Part shown: positions 18,565 to 27,457 of the stretch, one piece after another
Layout: each line of letters opens with the position of its first letter
How positions within the stretch are numbered: the first letter of the stretch is position 1
NCBI GenBank assembly: GCA_002698785.1
Contig: PAAG01000008.1
Coordinates: 54,306-118,305 of the forward strand
Length of the DNA: 64,000 nucleotides
Direction: 5' to 3'
DNA from: Verrucomicrobiales bacterium
GTDB taxonomy: Bacteria; Verrucomicrobiota; Verrucomicrobiia; Verrucomicrobiales; DEV007
Made by a program: the position numbers and the translations under genes
Notes under the pieces: model-generated
Databases searched by the model: none
Seen by the model: only the letters and a program-made list of their open reading frames with translations
Told to the model about the DNA's origin: nothing

Positions 18565-18602
18565 AGGTCGGGGGCGGAACGAAACGCCATCCCGCCTTCA
18601 TG

Positions 18603-20648
18603 TCAATTCTCGGTGAGGGATTCGCGCCATTGTCGCAAACTGTCCGTCAAAAGTTGTTCTTTTGATTTGTCGCGCCGTTCACCTGCGTAGACGACAGCAT
18701 AGGTGTAGTCAATGGCGGCCCTGCTTGCGGATACATCAAGGATTTGAGATTGCATGGAGGAGAGGAATTCTCTCCATGTCGTTCCAGGCTTTTTTAGAAC
18801 GCCCATCTCTTTCCCTGCGGCTTCGATCTCTTCGAGGAATACGAACTGGAGGGGAGGCTGTTTGGCTGAACCCTTTTGAAAATGTGTCTCCGACGATTTT
18901 TTTCGTGATGTTCGAAAGAAAAAGAACCACAGGGCTCCTACTATCAAAAATCCAGTCAGCGATACAGCTACGATGTGTTGTGATAGGAGGAATAGGAACT
19001 CGTAGAGAAGGTCCACAAATTGAACATTGAAGTGCTCTGGAGCGACCTCCTGGCCTGAATAGTCGTAGTACCCGCCTGCTGCTAGTGCGGGGACGTTCCC
19101 CTGTAGTGGCAGTCTCGGCGAAGAGTCGGCGACATACGGAGTAGTATCGAAAACGACCCATTTGTTGTCAGGTGTCAGGATCTCCGCCCATGCATGGAAG
19201 TCGCTGTCGCGAAAAGCCATCACTCTTTGGTTCGAATCTGCGATCCCGCCGGAATAGCCGTAGGCAATGCGAGAGGGAATTCCCAGACTGCGAAGGATCA
19301 TGACTGTTGCAGTGGCAAAGTGTTCGCAATGCCCGGGCTGATTATGAAAAAGGAATTCCGCAATGGGGTTCGAGTTTTCTGGTGTCTCGAATTTCAGTGA
19401 ATAGCGCATGTTTCTGCGCATGTGAGCCTGGATATCCTGCAATGGCTGAGAGGTGTCAAAGCGTTTTGATAAACCGGCAATTCTGGCGGCAAGAGGAGAA
19501 GGCGGAAGGTTCAGATACAGTTTGGATGCATTGAACCGACTGAGTTCTTCCTCTGATCCCTGATAGGGCTCCGGCATTCTCAGGGGAACGGAAACAGTGT
19601 ATTTCAACCGATAGAGATCGTCGCGTGGGGCAAGTTGATACCAGTCGTCTGCGAATTCATACACTGCGTTGCAAAAGATTTTTTCTGAATGTTCAAGCAA
19701 AGGGAGTTGTGTTGCGTGCGCCGAGTCAATGTAAACTGAGTAGGAGGACAGCGGGGGGCGTGTGTCTGAAGTGAGTTCCACGGCATTGTCTTCTGTTCCG
19801 TCATCGATGTCGTAGATCCATTGGACTGTAGGAGCAGGCGAAATGAATTCGTCGCTCTCAAAAACTGCCAGCGTATGAGTGCGTAGGTAGATTGGCTTTT
19901 GCACCCACTGATTGAAAAGTGTCGGATCTATCGTGCTCAGATAGACTTGAGTTTTCCCATCGAAGGAAATGTCGGCTTTTCTCGGGAGTCGACGAGATGC
20001 GGAAGTCTGAGGTCCTGTTTCGTTTGAATCAGATGGAGCATCTCCCATATCGAAGGGGGCTTCAGCCTCATTTTCTCCTTCAATGGTTCTGTCGATAGCA
20101 TCGACACCTGTTCGAACACCAAGCAGTAGAAGGGAAACCGCAAGGATGCCCACACCACCGGCAATCAGTTTGGCAGGAAAGAAAGACTTACCTGTGTCAA
20201 AGATACTCAGCAATGTCCCAATCAGGGGAAGCCCTGCCACCGAGTAGACTTGCCAGAAACTGTATTCGTACATTTCCGTCGATGTCACAAATGCGATCAA
20301 TGCCAGGCTACCTGCCAGAGCGATCCAGATTCTGCGATCAGAAGTCGTCGGCCCCGAGGTGATGGTGCGAGAGGCAGAGAACCAGAGCAACGCCATGCTG
20401 GCGTGAAAGAGAGAAGGTAGCGGAGTCCCTGAATCTAATGCGATCCCGCTTTGGAAAATCCATATCTGAGCGACGGTTGCGAAAAGGGAGAGAAGTAGGG
20501 GAACCCAGATACCAAGTGGTCGGCGCATGATCAGGCGCGCTGACACAGAAACAACTACTAGTAGCACTGTCAGGCCCATCGAGACTGGAGAACCAGATAC
20601 CAACCAGCCGGCGAGAGAAGCAAAGAGTGGAAGGAATACGAGTGTCAT
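18603..20648 (-). CDS. TgpA-like membrane transglutaminase
   Basis: This 681-residue protein has about six N-terminal membrane helices (residues 1-185), an extracytoplasmic linker, and a transglutaminase-like core. The catalytic triad is visible as Cys in GHCEHFATA, His in FHAWAEI and Asp in FDTTP. One more membrane helix follows near 545-570, and a cytoplasmic DUF4129-like tail contains PGTTWREFLSS. This DUF3488-transglutaminase-DUF4129 order is that of TgpA. The start overlaps the DUF58 stop by four bases (ATGA), and with MoxR and DUF58 it forms the common MoxR-DUF58-transglutaminase set. The biological substrate is unknown. Confidence 0.9.
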   Translation of the reverse strand: MTLVFLPLFASLAGWLVSGSPVSMGLTVLLVVVSVSARLIMRRPLGIWVPLLLSLFATVAQIWIFQSGIALDSGTPLPSLFHASMALLWFSASRTITSGPTTSDRRIWIALAGSLALIAFVTSTEMYEYSFWQVYSVAGLPLIGTLLSIFDTGKSFFPAKLIAGGVGILAVSLLLLGVRTGVDAIDRTIEGENEAEAPFDMGDAPSDSNETGPQTSASRRLPRKADISFDGKTQVYLSTIDPTLFNQWVQKPIYLRTHTLAVFESDEFISPAPTVQWIYDIDDGTEDNAVELTSDTRPPLSSYSVYIDSAHATQLPLLEHSEKIFCNAVYEFADDWYQLAPRDDLYRLKYTVSVPLRMPEPYQGSEEELSRFNASKLYLNLPPSPLAARIAGLSKRFDTSQPLQDIQAHMRRNMRYSLKFETPENSNPIAEFLFHNQPGHCEHFATATVMILRSLGIPSRIAYGYSGGIADSNQRVMAFRDSDFHAWAEILTPDNKWVVFDTTPYVADSSPRLPLQGNVPALAAGGYYDYSGQEVAPEHFNVQFVDLLYEFLFLLSQHIVAVSLTGFLIVGALWFFFFRTSRKKSSETHFQKGSAKQPPLQFVFLEEIEAAGKEMGVLKKPGTTWREFLSSMQSQILDVSASRAAIDYTYAVVYAGERRDKSKEQLLTDSLRQWRESLTEN

Positions 20649-21778
20649 ACGATTGCCTTCCTTTTCTTTCTGACCTCCGGCCTTGTTGTTTTCGATATTG
20701 ATTCGGCGTCGATGCAGATACTTCCCGGAAATGACGATTGGACCGCTTCTTCCCAGACACTTCTGGGGGCATCACTAATTGCGAAAATCTTATCACAGGA
20801 ACGGTAGGTCTTTTCCAATCCAGTGATGTTACCTAAATTCTGCAGGGGAGATCTCTGTATTGTCGCCAGTTCGATTATTGCCGAATCAAATTGACCTGCT
20901 GTGGAAAGAAGCAGCGGATCGCCGGAACCAGAGTAGTAAAGAACTTCCATTCTTCGAGAACGAAAACGAAGGAGAAGTGCCATTACGATTCGAAGTACCA
21001 TCTCATATCGCTCCGGTGTCTCCAATTGACCCGGCGGAACGAAGGAATGAAGAAAGATTCCATTTCGCAGTGGTTGGAGTCCCGGAGGATCGGTTTCCCT
21101 TACCTGGAGTGCATTGCATCGAAGACTGGATGGCCAGTGAATACTTCGGACTGAGTCTCCATGGCGAAATTCTCTCAACAACCTGAATTCCGATGCTGGA
21201 TCGGAGAACTCTGCACGCGACCACAATGACTCCTGTTCCAGTCTGTCCAAGTGCTGTTGCAACTTAGTGGGAAGAAAAGGAGATGGTAGAACCGTCATCC
21301 GAGACGCTGACTCGATTACCACATTGCGAGAGGTTTCAAATAAGCCCAATGGCCATTTCGAACTGAGAAGTAATTCACGGGAAACGACTGGTCCTCGCTT
21401 GCCGTACTTTCCTGGATATTCGATGTGTACCGAATCGTTCGGGTGTATTGAAGGAACAGTTTTGTCAGTGTCGGCGAACGGGTCACGAATGGAACAACCT
21501 GAGGCGGGCAGAAAGCGAGATGTATTCCTTACTCGTGATTCTATGGCAAAGCTTTCTCCTACGAAAGCTCGCTTGGGGAGGTTGCGATCGATAGATATTT
21601 TTTGAAGGGAATTTCGGGCGAGCCAGCGAGATGTCACCCACACGAGGAGACCAAGAACACCGGGCGTGATAAGGCCGGGAGAGAGTCGGGTGCACCCGAC
21701 AACGGTGAGCAGAATCAGGGTGAGTAGAGAAACGAATCCAGCTGGTGTGACAGAAATGCTGATAGTGCGAGGATTCAT
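20645..21778 (-). CDS. DUF58 domain membrane protein
   Basis: The ATG at 21778 is chosen: it leaves a 10-base gap to the MoxR gene and starts just before two membrane helices at about residues 11-50. The frame is open to 21916, but that would overlap MoxR. The 377-residue protein has a beta-rich extracytoplasmic/cytoplasmic domain with the P-x-G-x-x-x-G-R-type segment YPGKYGKRGPV, a KWPLGLFE signature, and the DUF58 hallmark EFRLLREFRHGDSVRSIHW, here without the usual D-x-R-x-I-x-W Asp. It is partnered with the MoxR ATPase upstream and TgpA-like protein downstream. Confidence 0.88.
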   Translation of the reverse strand: MNPRTISISVTPAGFVSLLTLILLTVVGCTRLSPGLITPGVLGLLVWVTSRWLARNSLQKISIDRNLPKRAFVGESFAIESRVRNTSRFLPASGCSIRDPFADTDKTVPSIHPNDSVHIEYPGKYGKRGPVVSRELLLSSKWPLGLFETSRNVVIESASRMTVLPSPFLPTKLQQHLDRLEQESLWSRAEFSDPASEFRLLREFRHGDSVRSIHWPSSLRCNALQVRETDPPGLQPLRNGIFLHSFVPPGQLETPERYEMVLRIVMALLLRFRSRRMEVLYYSGSGDPLLLSTAGQFDSAIIELATIQRSPLQNLGNITGLEKTYRSCDKIFAISDAPRSVWEEAVQSSFPGSICIDAESISKTTRPEVRKKRKAIV

Positions 21779-21788
21779 TCCTGACAGG

Positions 21789-22748
21789 TTACTCGATTGG
21801 CACGGATTCACGCAACTCTTCAAGCAGAAGACGAGTTGCCGAGCTGTGCCTAGCGGCACTCTCCATGTCGAATTCGTTTGTCTGCCGGTCCACACGGTGA
21901 AATGTGGCAGGAACAAAGGCGGCTTTTACGTCGTCGGGAAACACTGCCTCATGATTTTCAAGAAACGCAATTGCTCGAGATAATTGCATGATGGCAATTG
22001 TTCCCCGGTTGCTGATGGCTGTATCGAGCTCGGGATGTTTTCGGATGGCATCGCAAAGCCGGATGACATAGCGGCAGATGGATTCGGACACCGGAACGTG
22101 CCTGACTTTTTCCTGCCACATAAACACTTCCTCTAGTGAGATCTCGATCGATGCATCGGCCTCTACTTGCTGCTGTGAGCCCGGCTTGTTTGAATGATAC
22201 TGGAGAATACGACTCCGAAGCTCACTGTCTGGCAGAGACATTTCAATCGAGAGGAGAAAGCGATCTAGCTGCGGGGCGGGCAGGGGAAAGGTTCCGGCTC
22301 GATGTTTGTTGTTTCGTGTGGCGACGACCATGAAGACATCGGGAAGCTGCCGCGTTTCTCCGTCCACGGTGACCTGCCCCTCGTTCATGCTTTCGAGTAG
22401 GGCACTCTGAATGCGGGGACTGGTGCGGTTGATCTCGTCTGCCAGTAAGAGATTGGTGAAGACCGGTCCTTCGATAAATTCGAACTCACTGCGATCCTGG
22501 CGGTACATGGAGTACCCAAGTAAATCGGCTGGTAACAGGTCTGGAGTAAACTGGACTCGTTTGAACCTACCTGAGATGGACTGGACGAGAGTTTTTGCGA
22601 GAGTGGTCTTTCCAACGCCCGGGGGCCCTTCAATCAAGACGTGACCGCCAGCGAGTAGTGCGGCGACCAAATCGTAGCTGGCCAGTTCGGCACCGAGGAC
22701 TGTTTCGCTGAGGTGTTTCTGGAGTTGCTGCAGTTTCGGGTCGGACAT
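21789..22748 (-). CDS. MoxR family AAA+ ATPase
   Basis: This ATPase of about 319 residues has Walker A GPPGVGKT (41-48), Walker B LLLADEIN (101-107) and sensor-1 VVATRNN; MoxR proteins usually have T-Q-N-P here. The TFPLPAPQLDRFL segment is the MoxR signature. The ATG at 22748 is chosen. A GTG at 22760 overlaps the argS stop (GTGA) and would add four residues, so coupling to argS is possible. MoxR proteins act as chaperone-like ATPases on membrane or metal-binding partners, here presumably DUF58 and the transglutaminase. Confidence 0.92.
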   Translation of the reverse strand: MSDPKLQQLQKHLSETVLGAELASYDLVAALLAGGHVLIEGPPGVGKTTLAKTLVQSISGRFKRVQFTPDLLPADLLGYSMYRQDRSEFEFIEGPVFTNLLLADEINRTSPRIQSALLESMNEGQVTVDGETRQLPDVFMVVATRNNKHRAGTFPLPAPQLDRFLLSIEMSLPDSELRSRILQYHSNKPGSQQQVEADASIEISLEEVFMWQEKVRHVPVSESICRYVIRLCDAIRKHPELDTAISNRGTIAIMQLSRAIAFLENHEAVFPDDVKAAFVPATFHRVDRQTNEFDMESAARHSSATRLLLEELRESVPIE

Positions 22749-22756
22749 TCGGGAAA

Positions 22757-24484
22757 TCACATCTTTTCAGTTGTGCGAATGCCAAGCAATCCAAGGCCGC
22801 AACGTAGCACTCGACCCGTCAACTCGCACAGGGCAAGACGGGTATACCGTACATCACCCTCTGCCCGCAAGACCGGACATGCTTCCCAGAAGCGATGGTA
22901 GGTTGTAGCAAGTTCGTAGAGATACGCTGCCAGGGTATTGGGGCGAAAATCGTTGAGAACCGCAGGGACTGTCTCCGCAAACTGTGCCAGCTTGAGTGCC
23001 AAGTCTTTTTCGGCGTCTTCGGTGAGAACGAGGTTTCCTCCTGGCTGGAAATCATCTCCCATCTTGCGGAAAATTGCCCGGGTCCTCACATAGGCGTTGA
23101 TAAGATACGGGGCCGTGTTGCCTTTCAACGCGAGCATTGTATCCCAGTCGAATTTGTAATCGGTCATTCGGAACTGGCTCAATTCGGCATACTTTACAGC
23201 ACCGATACCAATCACTTCGGCGATTTGCTTTTTCTCTTCTTCAGGAAAATCGGGATTTTTCTCGTCGACCACCTTATAGGCTCGCTCGATGGATTCGTTT
23301 AACACGTCGGCAAGCTGGACTGGATCCCCGTCACGTGTTTTGAGCATTTTTCCGTTTTTATCCAGAATGCTGCCGAAAGGAATGAATTCAAAATTGGCAT
23401 TTTGCCCGCGCTTTCCAGCAATGGCGAAGATCTGGTCGAAGTGAAGCTGTTGAGGCGCTCCGACAACGTACCAGATGGCATCGGCTTTCAGTTCGTTGAT
23501 GCGATAGTCAATGGTAGCGAGGTCAGAGGTCGCATAGAGAAATCCTCCGTCAGACTTTCGAATGAGGGCAGGTTTGTCTGCCATTTTTTCGTTCTCAGGG
23601 AAGAAAACGCAAATTGCGCCGTCGGATTCTTCGGCGATTCCTTCCTTCATTAGCTCCTCGACCAGCGGAGCGAGAGCGTCATTGTAAAAGCTTTCTCCGA
23701 GCCAGTAGTCGAACTCGATATCGAGGAGGCCGTAGATCTTTTGGAGTCCCTGTTTGGATAGCTCGATACATTTCTTCCAGATTGCGAGATTTTCCTCGTC
23801 ACCAGCCTGAAGTTTAACAAGCTCCTGTTTGCATTCATCGCGCAGACCTTCTTCTTCCTTTTGTCTGCCGTTTACCAGCTTGTAGACGCGAACCAGTTCG
23901 CCGATCGGGTCTTCTTCCAGGGCTTCCTCATTGAGGACGTTTTTCCATCCCCAGAGAATCATACCGAACTGAGTGCCCCAGTCCCCGATGTGATTGTCGG
24001 CAATCACATCGTGTCCGAGGAAGCGTGCGATCCGGCAAAGGCTGTCGCCGATGATTGTGCTACGAATATGGCCGACGTGCATTGGCTTTGCCACATTGGG
24101 GGCGGAAAAGTCAGCGACGATCGTCTTTTTCTCTCCGGCTGCGGAAACCGCGAGTTTTTCATCTTCGATTAGCAAGTCGAGGCGAGTGCTGAGTGCTTCC
24201 GGCTTGAGGCGAAAATTGATAAAGCCGGGACCTGCTATCTCCGGCTTGTCGGTAAGAGCGCCACCATCAAAGGCATCTGCTATGGTGGAAGCAATTTCGC
24301 GGGGATTTTTCTTCAACTGCTTGGCCAGAATCATGGCCGCATTGGATTGATAGTCGCCGAATTGACGATTCTGAGCCTGGTCGACTTGTGCTACGAATCC
24401 CTCGGGGAGATCGCTGGCAAAGGGTAGGCTGAGCAGGGTTTCGTTGAGTTTCGTCGAGATTTGTTCGGCGAAGGTATTGGGCAT
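22757..24484 (-). CDS. argS: Arginyl-tRNA synthetase
   Basis: The 575-residue class I synthetase charges tRNA-Arg. It has the N-terminal tRNA-binding domain, the HIGH motif as HVGH (136-139, preceded by PNVAKPM), the conserved DNHIGDWGTQFG segment and the C-terminal anticodon-binding helical domain ending in ALCELTGRVLRCGLGLLGI. As in many bacterial ArgRS, a KMSKS motif is replaced by a looser segment (GKMLKTRDGDPV). Length is normal. It lies 50 bases downstream of the EIIA-Ntr-like gene and leads into the MoxR set. Confidence 0.96.
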   Translation of the reverse strand: MPNTFAEQISTKLNETLLSLPFASDLPEGFVAQVDQAQNRQFGDYQSNAAMILAKQLKKNPREIASTIADAFDGGALTDKPEIAGPGFINFRLKPEALSTRLDLLIEDEKLAVSAAGEKKTIVADFSAPNVAKPMHVGHIRSTIIGDSLCRIARFLGHDVIADNHIGDWGTQFGMILWGWKNVLNEEALEEDPIGELVRVYKLVNGRQKEEEGLRDECKQELVKLQAGDEENLAIWKKCIELSKQGLQKIYGLLDIEFDYWLGESFYNDALAPLVEELMKEGIAEESDGAICVFFPENEKMADKPALIRKSDGGFLYATSDLATIDYRINELKADAIWYVVGAPQQLHFDQIFAIAGKRGQNANFEFIPFGSILDKNGKMLKTRDGDPVQLADVLNESIERAYKVVDEKNPDFPEEEKKQIAEVIGIGAVKYAELSQFRMTDYKFDWDTMLALKGNTAPYLINAYVRTRAIFRKMGDDFQPGGNLVLTEDAEKDLALKLAQFAETVPAVLNDFRPNTLAAYLYELATTYHRFWEACPVLRAEGDVRYTRLALCELTGRVLRCGLGLLGIRTTEKM

Positions 24485-24534
24485 GGGATTTCCTGGGAGG
24501 GAGGTTTTTCCTTGGGGTGAAAAGGGTTGGGAGA

Positions 24535-25002
24535 TTATGCCGCAGCAGCTTTGCGAGACAGGATCTCAATGATTTCGTCTTCGGATGTTGCTTCTGCGAT
24601 GCGTTTCCTCGTGTCCGCGCTATTAAGAATCTTTGCGATGGCCGCTAGAGTCTTGAGGTGCAGGGTGTATTGCGATTCAGGAACGACAAACAAAACGATA
24701 AAGTGGACGGGAGCTCTGTCTAGAGAGCAGAAGTCGATTCCCTCATGCGATCTTCCGAAGATGGCGACCACGTCTTCGATGGAATTTGAGAAACAGTGGG
24801 GGATAGCTATGCCGCCGCCAATTCCTGTACTGCGTTGCTCCTCACGAGCTTTGAGTGCTTTCAGCACCGCATCTTCCTGATCTTCTGGCAGGCTGTCGAT
24901 GGACACGAGGTGACTCACCAGCTCCTCGATTGCGGGCCAGTGCTCGTCGGACTTCATGTCTGCCAGGACACGTTCCGGAGAGAGTAATTCAGCGAGAGTC
25001 AT
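24535..25002 (-). CDS. PTS EIIA-Ntr-like phosphorylation protein
   Basis: This 155-residue domain matches the mannitol/fructose-specific IIA family used by PtsN: LLSPERVLADMKS, LKAREEQRSTGIGGGIAIPH with phosphorylatable H69, a PVHFIVLFVVPES strand and HLKTLAAIAKILN helix. A single IIA domain without IIB/IIC points to a regulatory EIIA-Ntr role rather than sugar transport. No HPr or EI gene is in view. It is the first gene of the argS-containing minus run. Confidence 0.88.
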   Translation of the reverse strand: MTLAELLSPERVLADMKSDEHWPAIEELVSHLVSIDSLPEDQEDAVLKALKAREEQRSTGIGGGIAIPHCFSNSIEDVVAIFGRSHEGIDFCSLDRAPVHFIVLFVVPESQYTLHLKTLAAIAKILNSADTRKRIAEATSEDEIIEILSRKAAAA

Positions 25003-25137
25003 CGTGACGTTTCACGGAGAGACGTGAGGGCGAGCATACTCTCGCCCAAGGTGGGATCAAGGTAGATTTTGGTCGTTGTGCCTTTACAAAGGCGTGTAAG
25101 GGGTTCCATTGAAAGGAGGAAAGTTCGACCAGAAGCT

Positions 25138-25626
25138 ATGTCGTCCCGAGTATTATTTGTCTGCACCGGTAACGTTTGTCGGAGTCCTATGGCCGAAGGA
25201 CTCCTCCAGCATTTGGCGGAATCTGTGGATGTAGAACTCGAAGCTGGTTCCGCTGGTATTGGAGCTATGGAAGGTATGCCTCCGAGCCGTAACTCGGTCA
25301 TAGCCATGCAGGAAGAGGGGATTGATATCTCCGATCAGAAGAGTCAAATGCTCACTCCGGAGATGGTGGACGAGTACACTCACATTTTCGGAATGGGACT
25401 CAGCCACGTTGAAACGATTCGGGAATTCTTTCCTCATGCCCAGGAGAAGACTTTTGTCCTGAGAGAATTTATCGCAGAAGAAGGGCTTGATCTCAATGTG
25501 CCGGACCCGATTGGGGGGGATCTGGAAGAGTATCGCCTCACTCGCAATTTGATTAAGGAGGCGATGCCTTCGATTCTGCGATTTGTCACAACTGGGGACC
25601 CATCTGAGACACAGCCTTCGACGTAA
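25138..25626 (+). CDS. Low-molecular-weight protein tyrosine phosphatase (Wzb / ArsC type)
   Basis: The ATG at 25138 gives a 162-residue protein starting right before the P-loop, C9-TGNVC-R15-S of the C-x5-R-S/T motif (MSSRVLFVCTGNVCRSPMAE). The general acid Asp is in VPDPIGG (D123). Proteins of this type dephosphorylate tyrosine kinases of capsule export or other phosphoproteins. A capsule-linked kinase is lacking here because the Wzc-like protein at 42566-44560 has no P-loop. The frame extends upstream to 25069 but without family-like sequence. Confidence 0.9.
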   Translation: MSSRVLFVCTGNVCRSPMAEGLLQHLAESVDVELEAGSAGIGAMEGMPPSRNSVIAMQEEGIDISDQKSQMLTPEMVDEYTHIFGMGLSHVETIREFFPHAQEKTFVLREFIAEEGLDLNVPDPIGGDLEEYRLTRNLIKEAMPSILRFVTTGDPSETQPST

Positions 25627-25671
25627 TACCCCGTGAATTCGAGACGTCGGCTGAAATTGGGCTAAGTTGCT

Positions 25672-25700
25672 TTGACAAGTCGGGTCTCAAGAACTAGCTA
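25672..25700 (+). promoter_or_regulatory. Candidate promoter of the RpiB-SHMT fusion gene
   Basis: A perfect -35 TTGACA at 25672-25677 is followed after 17 bases by TAGCTA at 25695-25700, a weak -10. Transcription would start near 25707, giving a leader of about 50 bases that consists mainly of the hairpin described separately. Called by eye. An alternative -10 cannot be excluded. Confidence 0.4.
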
Positions 25701-25720
25701 ACGGGGCAAAAATACCCGTC

Positions 25721-25744
25721 ACACGTCCTTCAGGGGCGTGTTTT
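25721..25744 (+). terminator. Terminator-like hairpin just before the RpiB-SHMT start codon
   Basis: ACACGTCC (25721-25728) pairs with GGGCGTGT (25734-25741) as an 8-base stem with one G-T wobble and a TTCAG loop. It is followed by a run of T (25741-25744). The ATG lies 12 bases further on. This could terminate the upstream phosphatase transcript, act as an attenuator of the fusion gene, or both. No known glycine, ZTP, THF or SAM riboswitch core was recognised around it. Confidence 0.5.
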
Positions 25745-25756
25745 CATCTACTCGCT

Positions 25757-27448
25757 ATGGAAAAACCTTCACTTATCATCGGAACGGATCACGGTGGATT
25801 CGATCTCAAAGAAGCAATCGTCGCCCATCTGAAAGGGCAGGGTTATGACGTCGAGGACATCGGCTGCTTTTCGAAGGACTCCGTGGATTATCCCGACTAC
25901 GCCAACAAAGTGGCAAGCGCGGTCGCTTCAGGAAAAAAGGATCTTGGTATTCTTTGCTGCACGACGGGTATCGGAATGTCGATCGCTGCGAACCGTTTTT
26001 CAGGTATTCAGGCGGCTGTGGTAACGAATACGCACATCGCTGAGAAGACTCGCATCCATAATGACACAAATGTCCTTTGCCTTGCTGGAGAATTGAACTC
26101 CGTAGAAGAGGCGTGCGAAATCACCGATGCATGGCTCGGAGCCGAATTTGAGTCTGGTGGGCGCCACGAGCGTCGCGTGAGTAAGATGAATTCCTGCGGT
26201 GTTGCGACCAGCGCTCCGAATGTGGCCGTAACCGATCCGGAAATTTACGACGCCATCGAAGAAGAGCAGCGTCGCCAGAGCGACAACATCGAACTCATCG
26301 CTTCAGAGAACTTCGCCTCAAAGGCGGTTCAACAGGCTCAGGGGAGTTGCCTGACCAACAAATACGCCGAGGGCTACCCCGGCAAGCGCTGGTACGGCGG
26401 ATGTGAAAACGTCGACAAGGTGGAGACTCTCGCTATCGAACGTGCCAAAGAGGTCTTTGGTGCCGCATTCGCCAACGTGCAACCCCACAGTGGATCCCAG
26501 GCAAACTGCGCTGTCTACTTCAGCGTTCTCGAGCCAGGCGACAAGATCCTCACCATGGACCTGTCCCACGGTGGACACCTGACTCATGGTCACTTCGCAA
26601 ACTTCTCCGGTAAACTCTATGAGGTGAAGCACTACGGAGTGTCTCAAGAAGACGAAACCATCGATTACGATCAGCTTGCTGAAACAGCAAAAGAATATCA
26701 GCCGAAGATGATCACGGCAGGTGCATCTGCATACTCCAAAGTGATCGATTTCAAGAGAATGCGTGAAATCGCGGATTCGGTCGGTGCTTACCTTTTCGTC
26801 GATATGGCCCACATCGCGGGTCTCGTCGCTGCAGGGGAACATCCATCACCGATTGAGCACGCGCACTTTGTCACAACGACAACTCACAAGAGCCTGCGCG
26901 GTCCTCGCGGTGGTCTGATTCTTACCAACGACCCGGATCTTGCGAAGAAAGTGGACTCTCTTGTATTCCCCGGAATTCAGGGCGGTCCTCTCATGCACGT
27001 GATTGCAGCCAAGGCAGTCTGCTTCCACGAAGCATTGCAGCCCGGATTCAAGGAATACCAGGCGCAGATCGTGAAAAACGCGAAGGCACTTTCAGCCCGT
27101 CTGGCGGAGCACGGCTATCGCATCATCGCTGGTGGCACACAGAATCACCTCTTTATGGTGGACCTTCGCCCGATGGAGTTGAACGGAAAGATCGTTCAGG
27201 AGACCCTCGACAAGGCGGGTATTACTGTGAACAAGAACTCGATTCCTTTCGATACCGAGAGCCCCTTCAAAGGCGGTGGTATCCGGGTAGGAACGCCAGC
27301 GGTGACGACTAGGGGTATGAAAGAGGCTGAAATGGAGAAGATCGGGGACCTGATTCATGAAGCGATCTCAAACCGTGAAAATGCAGAGAAGCTTGAAGAG
27401 ATTCGTCTTCAGGTGAAGGCCCTCAATGAGGACTTTCCTCTGCCTTGA
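25757..27448 (+). CDS. glyA: Fusion of ribose-5-phosphate isomerase B-like domain and serine hydroxymethyltransferase
   Basis: The 563-residue protein joins two enzymes. Residues 1-145 are RpiB/LacAB-like: [11 protein letters not shown], then [13 protein letters not shown] with the active-site Cys at about 68, and [14 protein letters not shown]. RpiB normally has C-G-T-G, here C-T-T-G. Residues 155-563 are a complete [38 protein letters not shown] and the PLP lysine K378 in [18 protein letters not shown] makes glycine and methylene-THF from serine. The isomerase would interconvert ribose-5-P and ribulose-5-P. Both feed purine synthesis. Codons favour C at third positions, suggesting high expression. 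No stop or frameshift separates the parts. Confidence 0.92.
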   Translation: MEKPSLIIGTDHGGFDLKEAIVAHLKGQGYDVEDIGCFSKDSVDYPDYANKVASAVASGKKDLGILCCTTGIGMSIAANRFSGIQAAVVTNTHIAEKTRIHNDTNVLCLAGELNSVEEACEITDAWLGAEFESGGRHERRVSKMNSCGVATSAPNVAVTDPEIYDAIEEEQRRQSDNIELIASENFASKAVQQAQGSCLTNKYAEGYPGKRWYGGCENVDKVETLAIERAKEVFGAAFANVQPHSGSQANCAVYFSVLEPGDKILTMDLSHGGHLTHGHFANFSGKLYEVKHYGVSQEDETIDYDQLAETAKEYQPKMITAGASAYSKVIDFKRMREIADSVGAYLFVDMAHIAGLVAAGEHPSPIEHAHFVTTTTHKSLRGPRGGLILTNDPDLAKKVDSLVFPGIQGGPLMHVIAAKAVCFHEALQPGFKEYQAQIVKNAKALSARLAEHGYRIIAGGTQNHLFMVDLRPMELNGKIVQETLDKAGITVNKNSIPFDTESPFKGGGIRVGTPAVTTRGMKEAEMEKIGDLIHEAISNRENAEKLEEIRLQVKALNEDFPLP

Positions 27449-27457
27449 TCGGAGGGG

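Noticed and set aside
25681..25756. Known riboswitch (ZTP, glycine, THF or SAM type) upstream of the SHMT fusion
   Set aside because: The stems do not carry the conserved cores of these classes that I can recall; only a terminator-like hairpin is supported.
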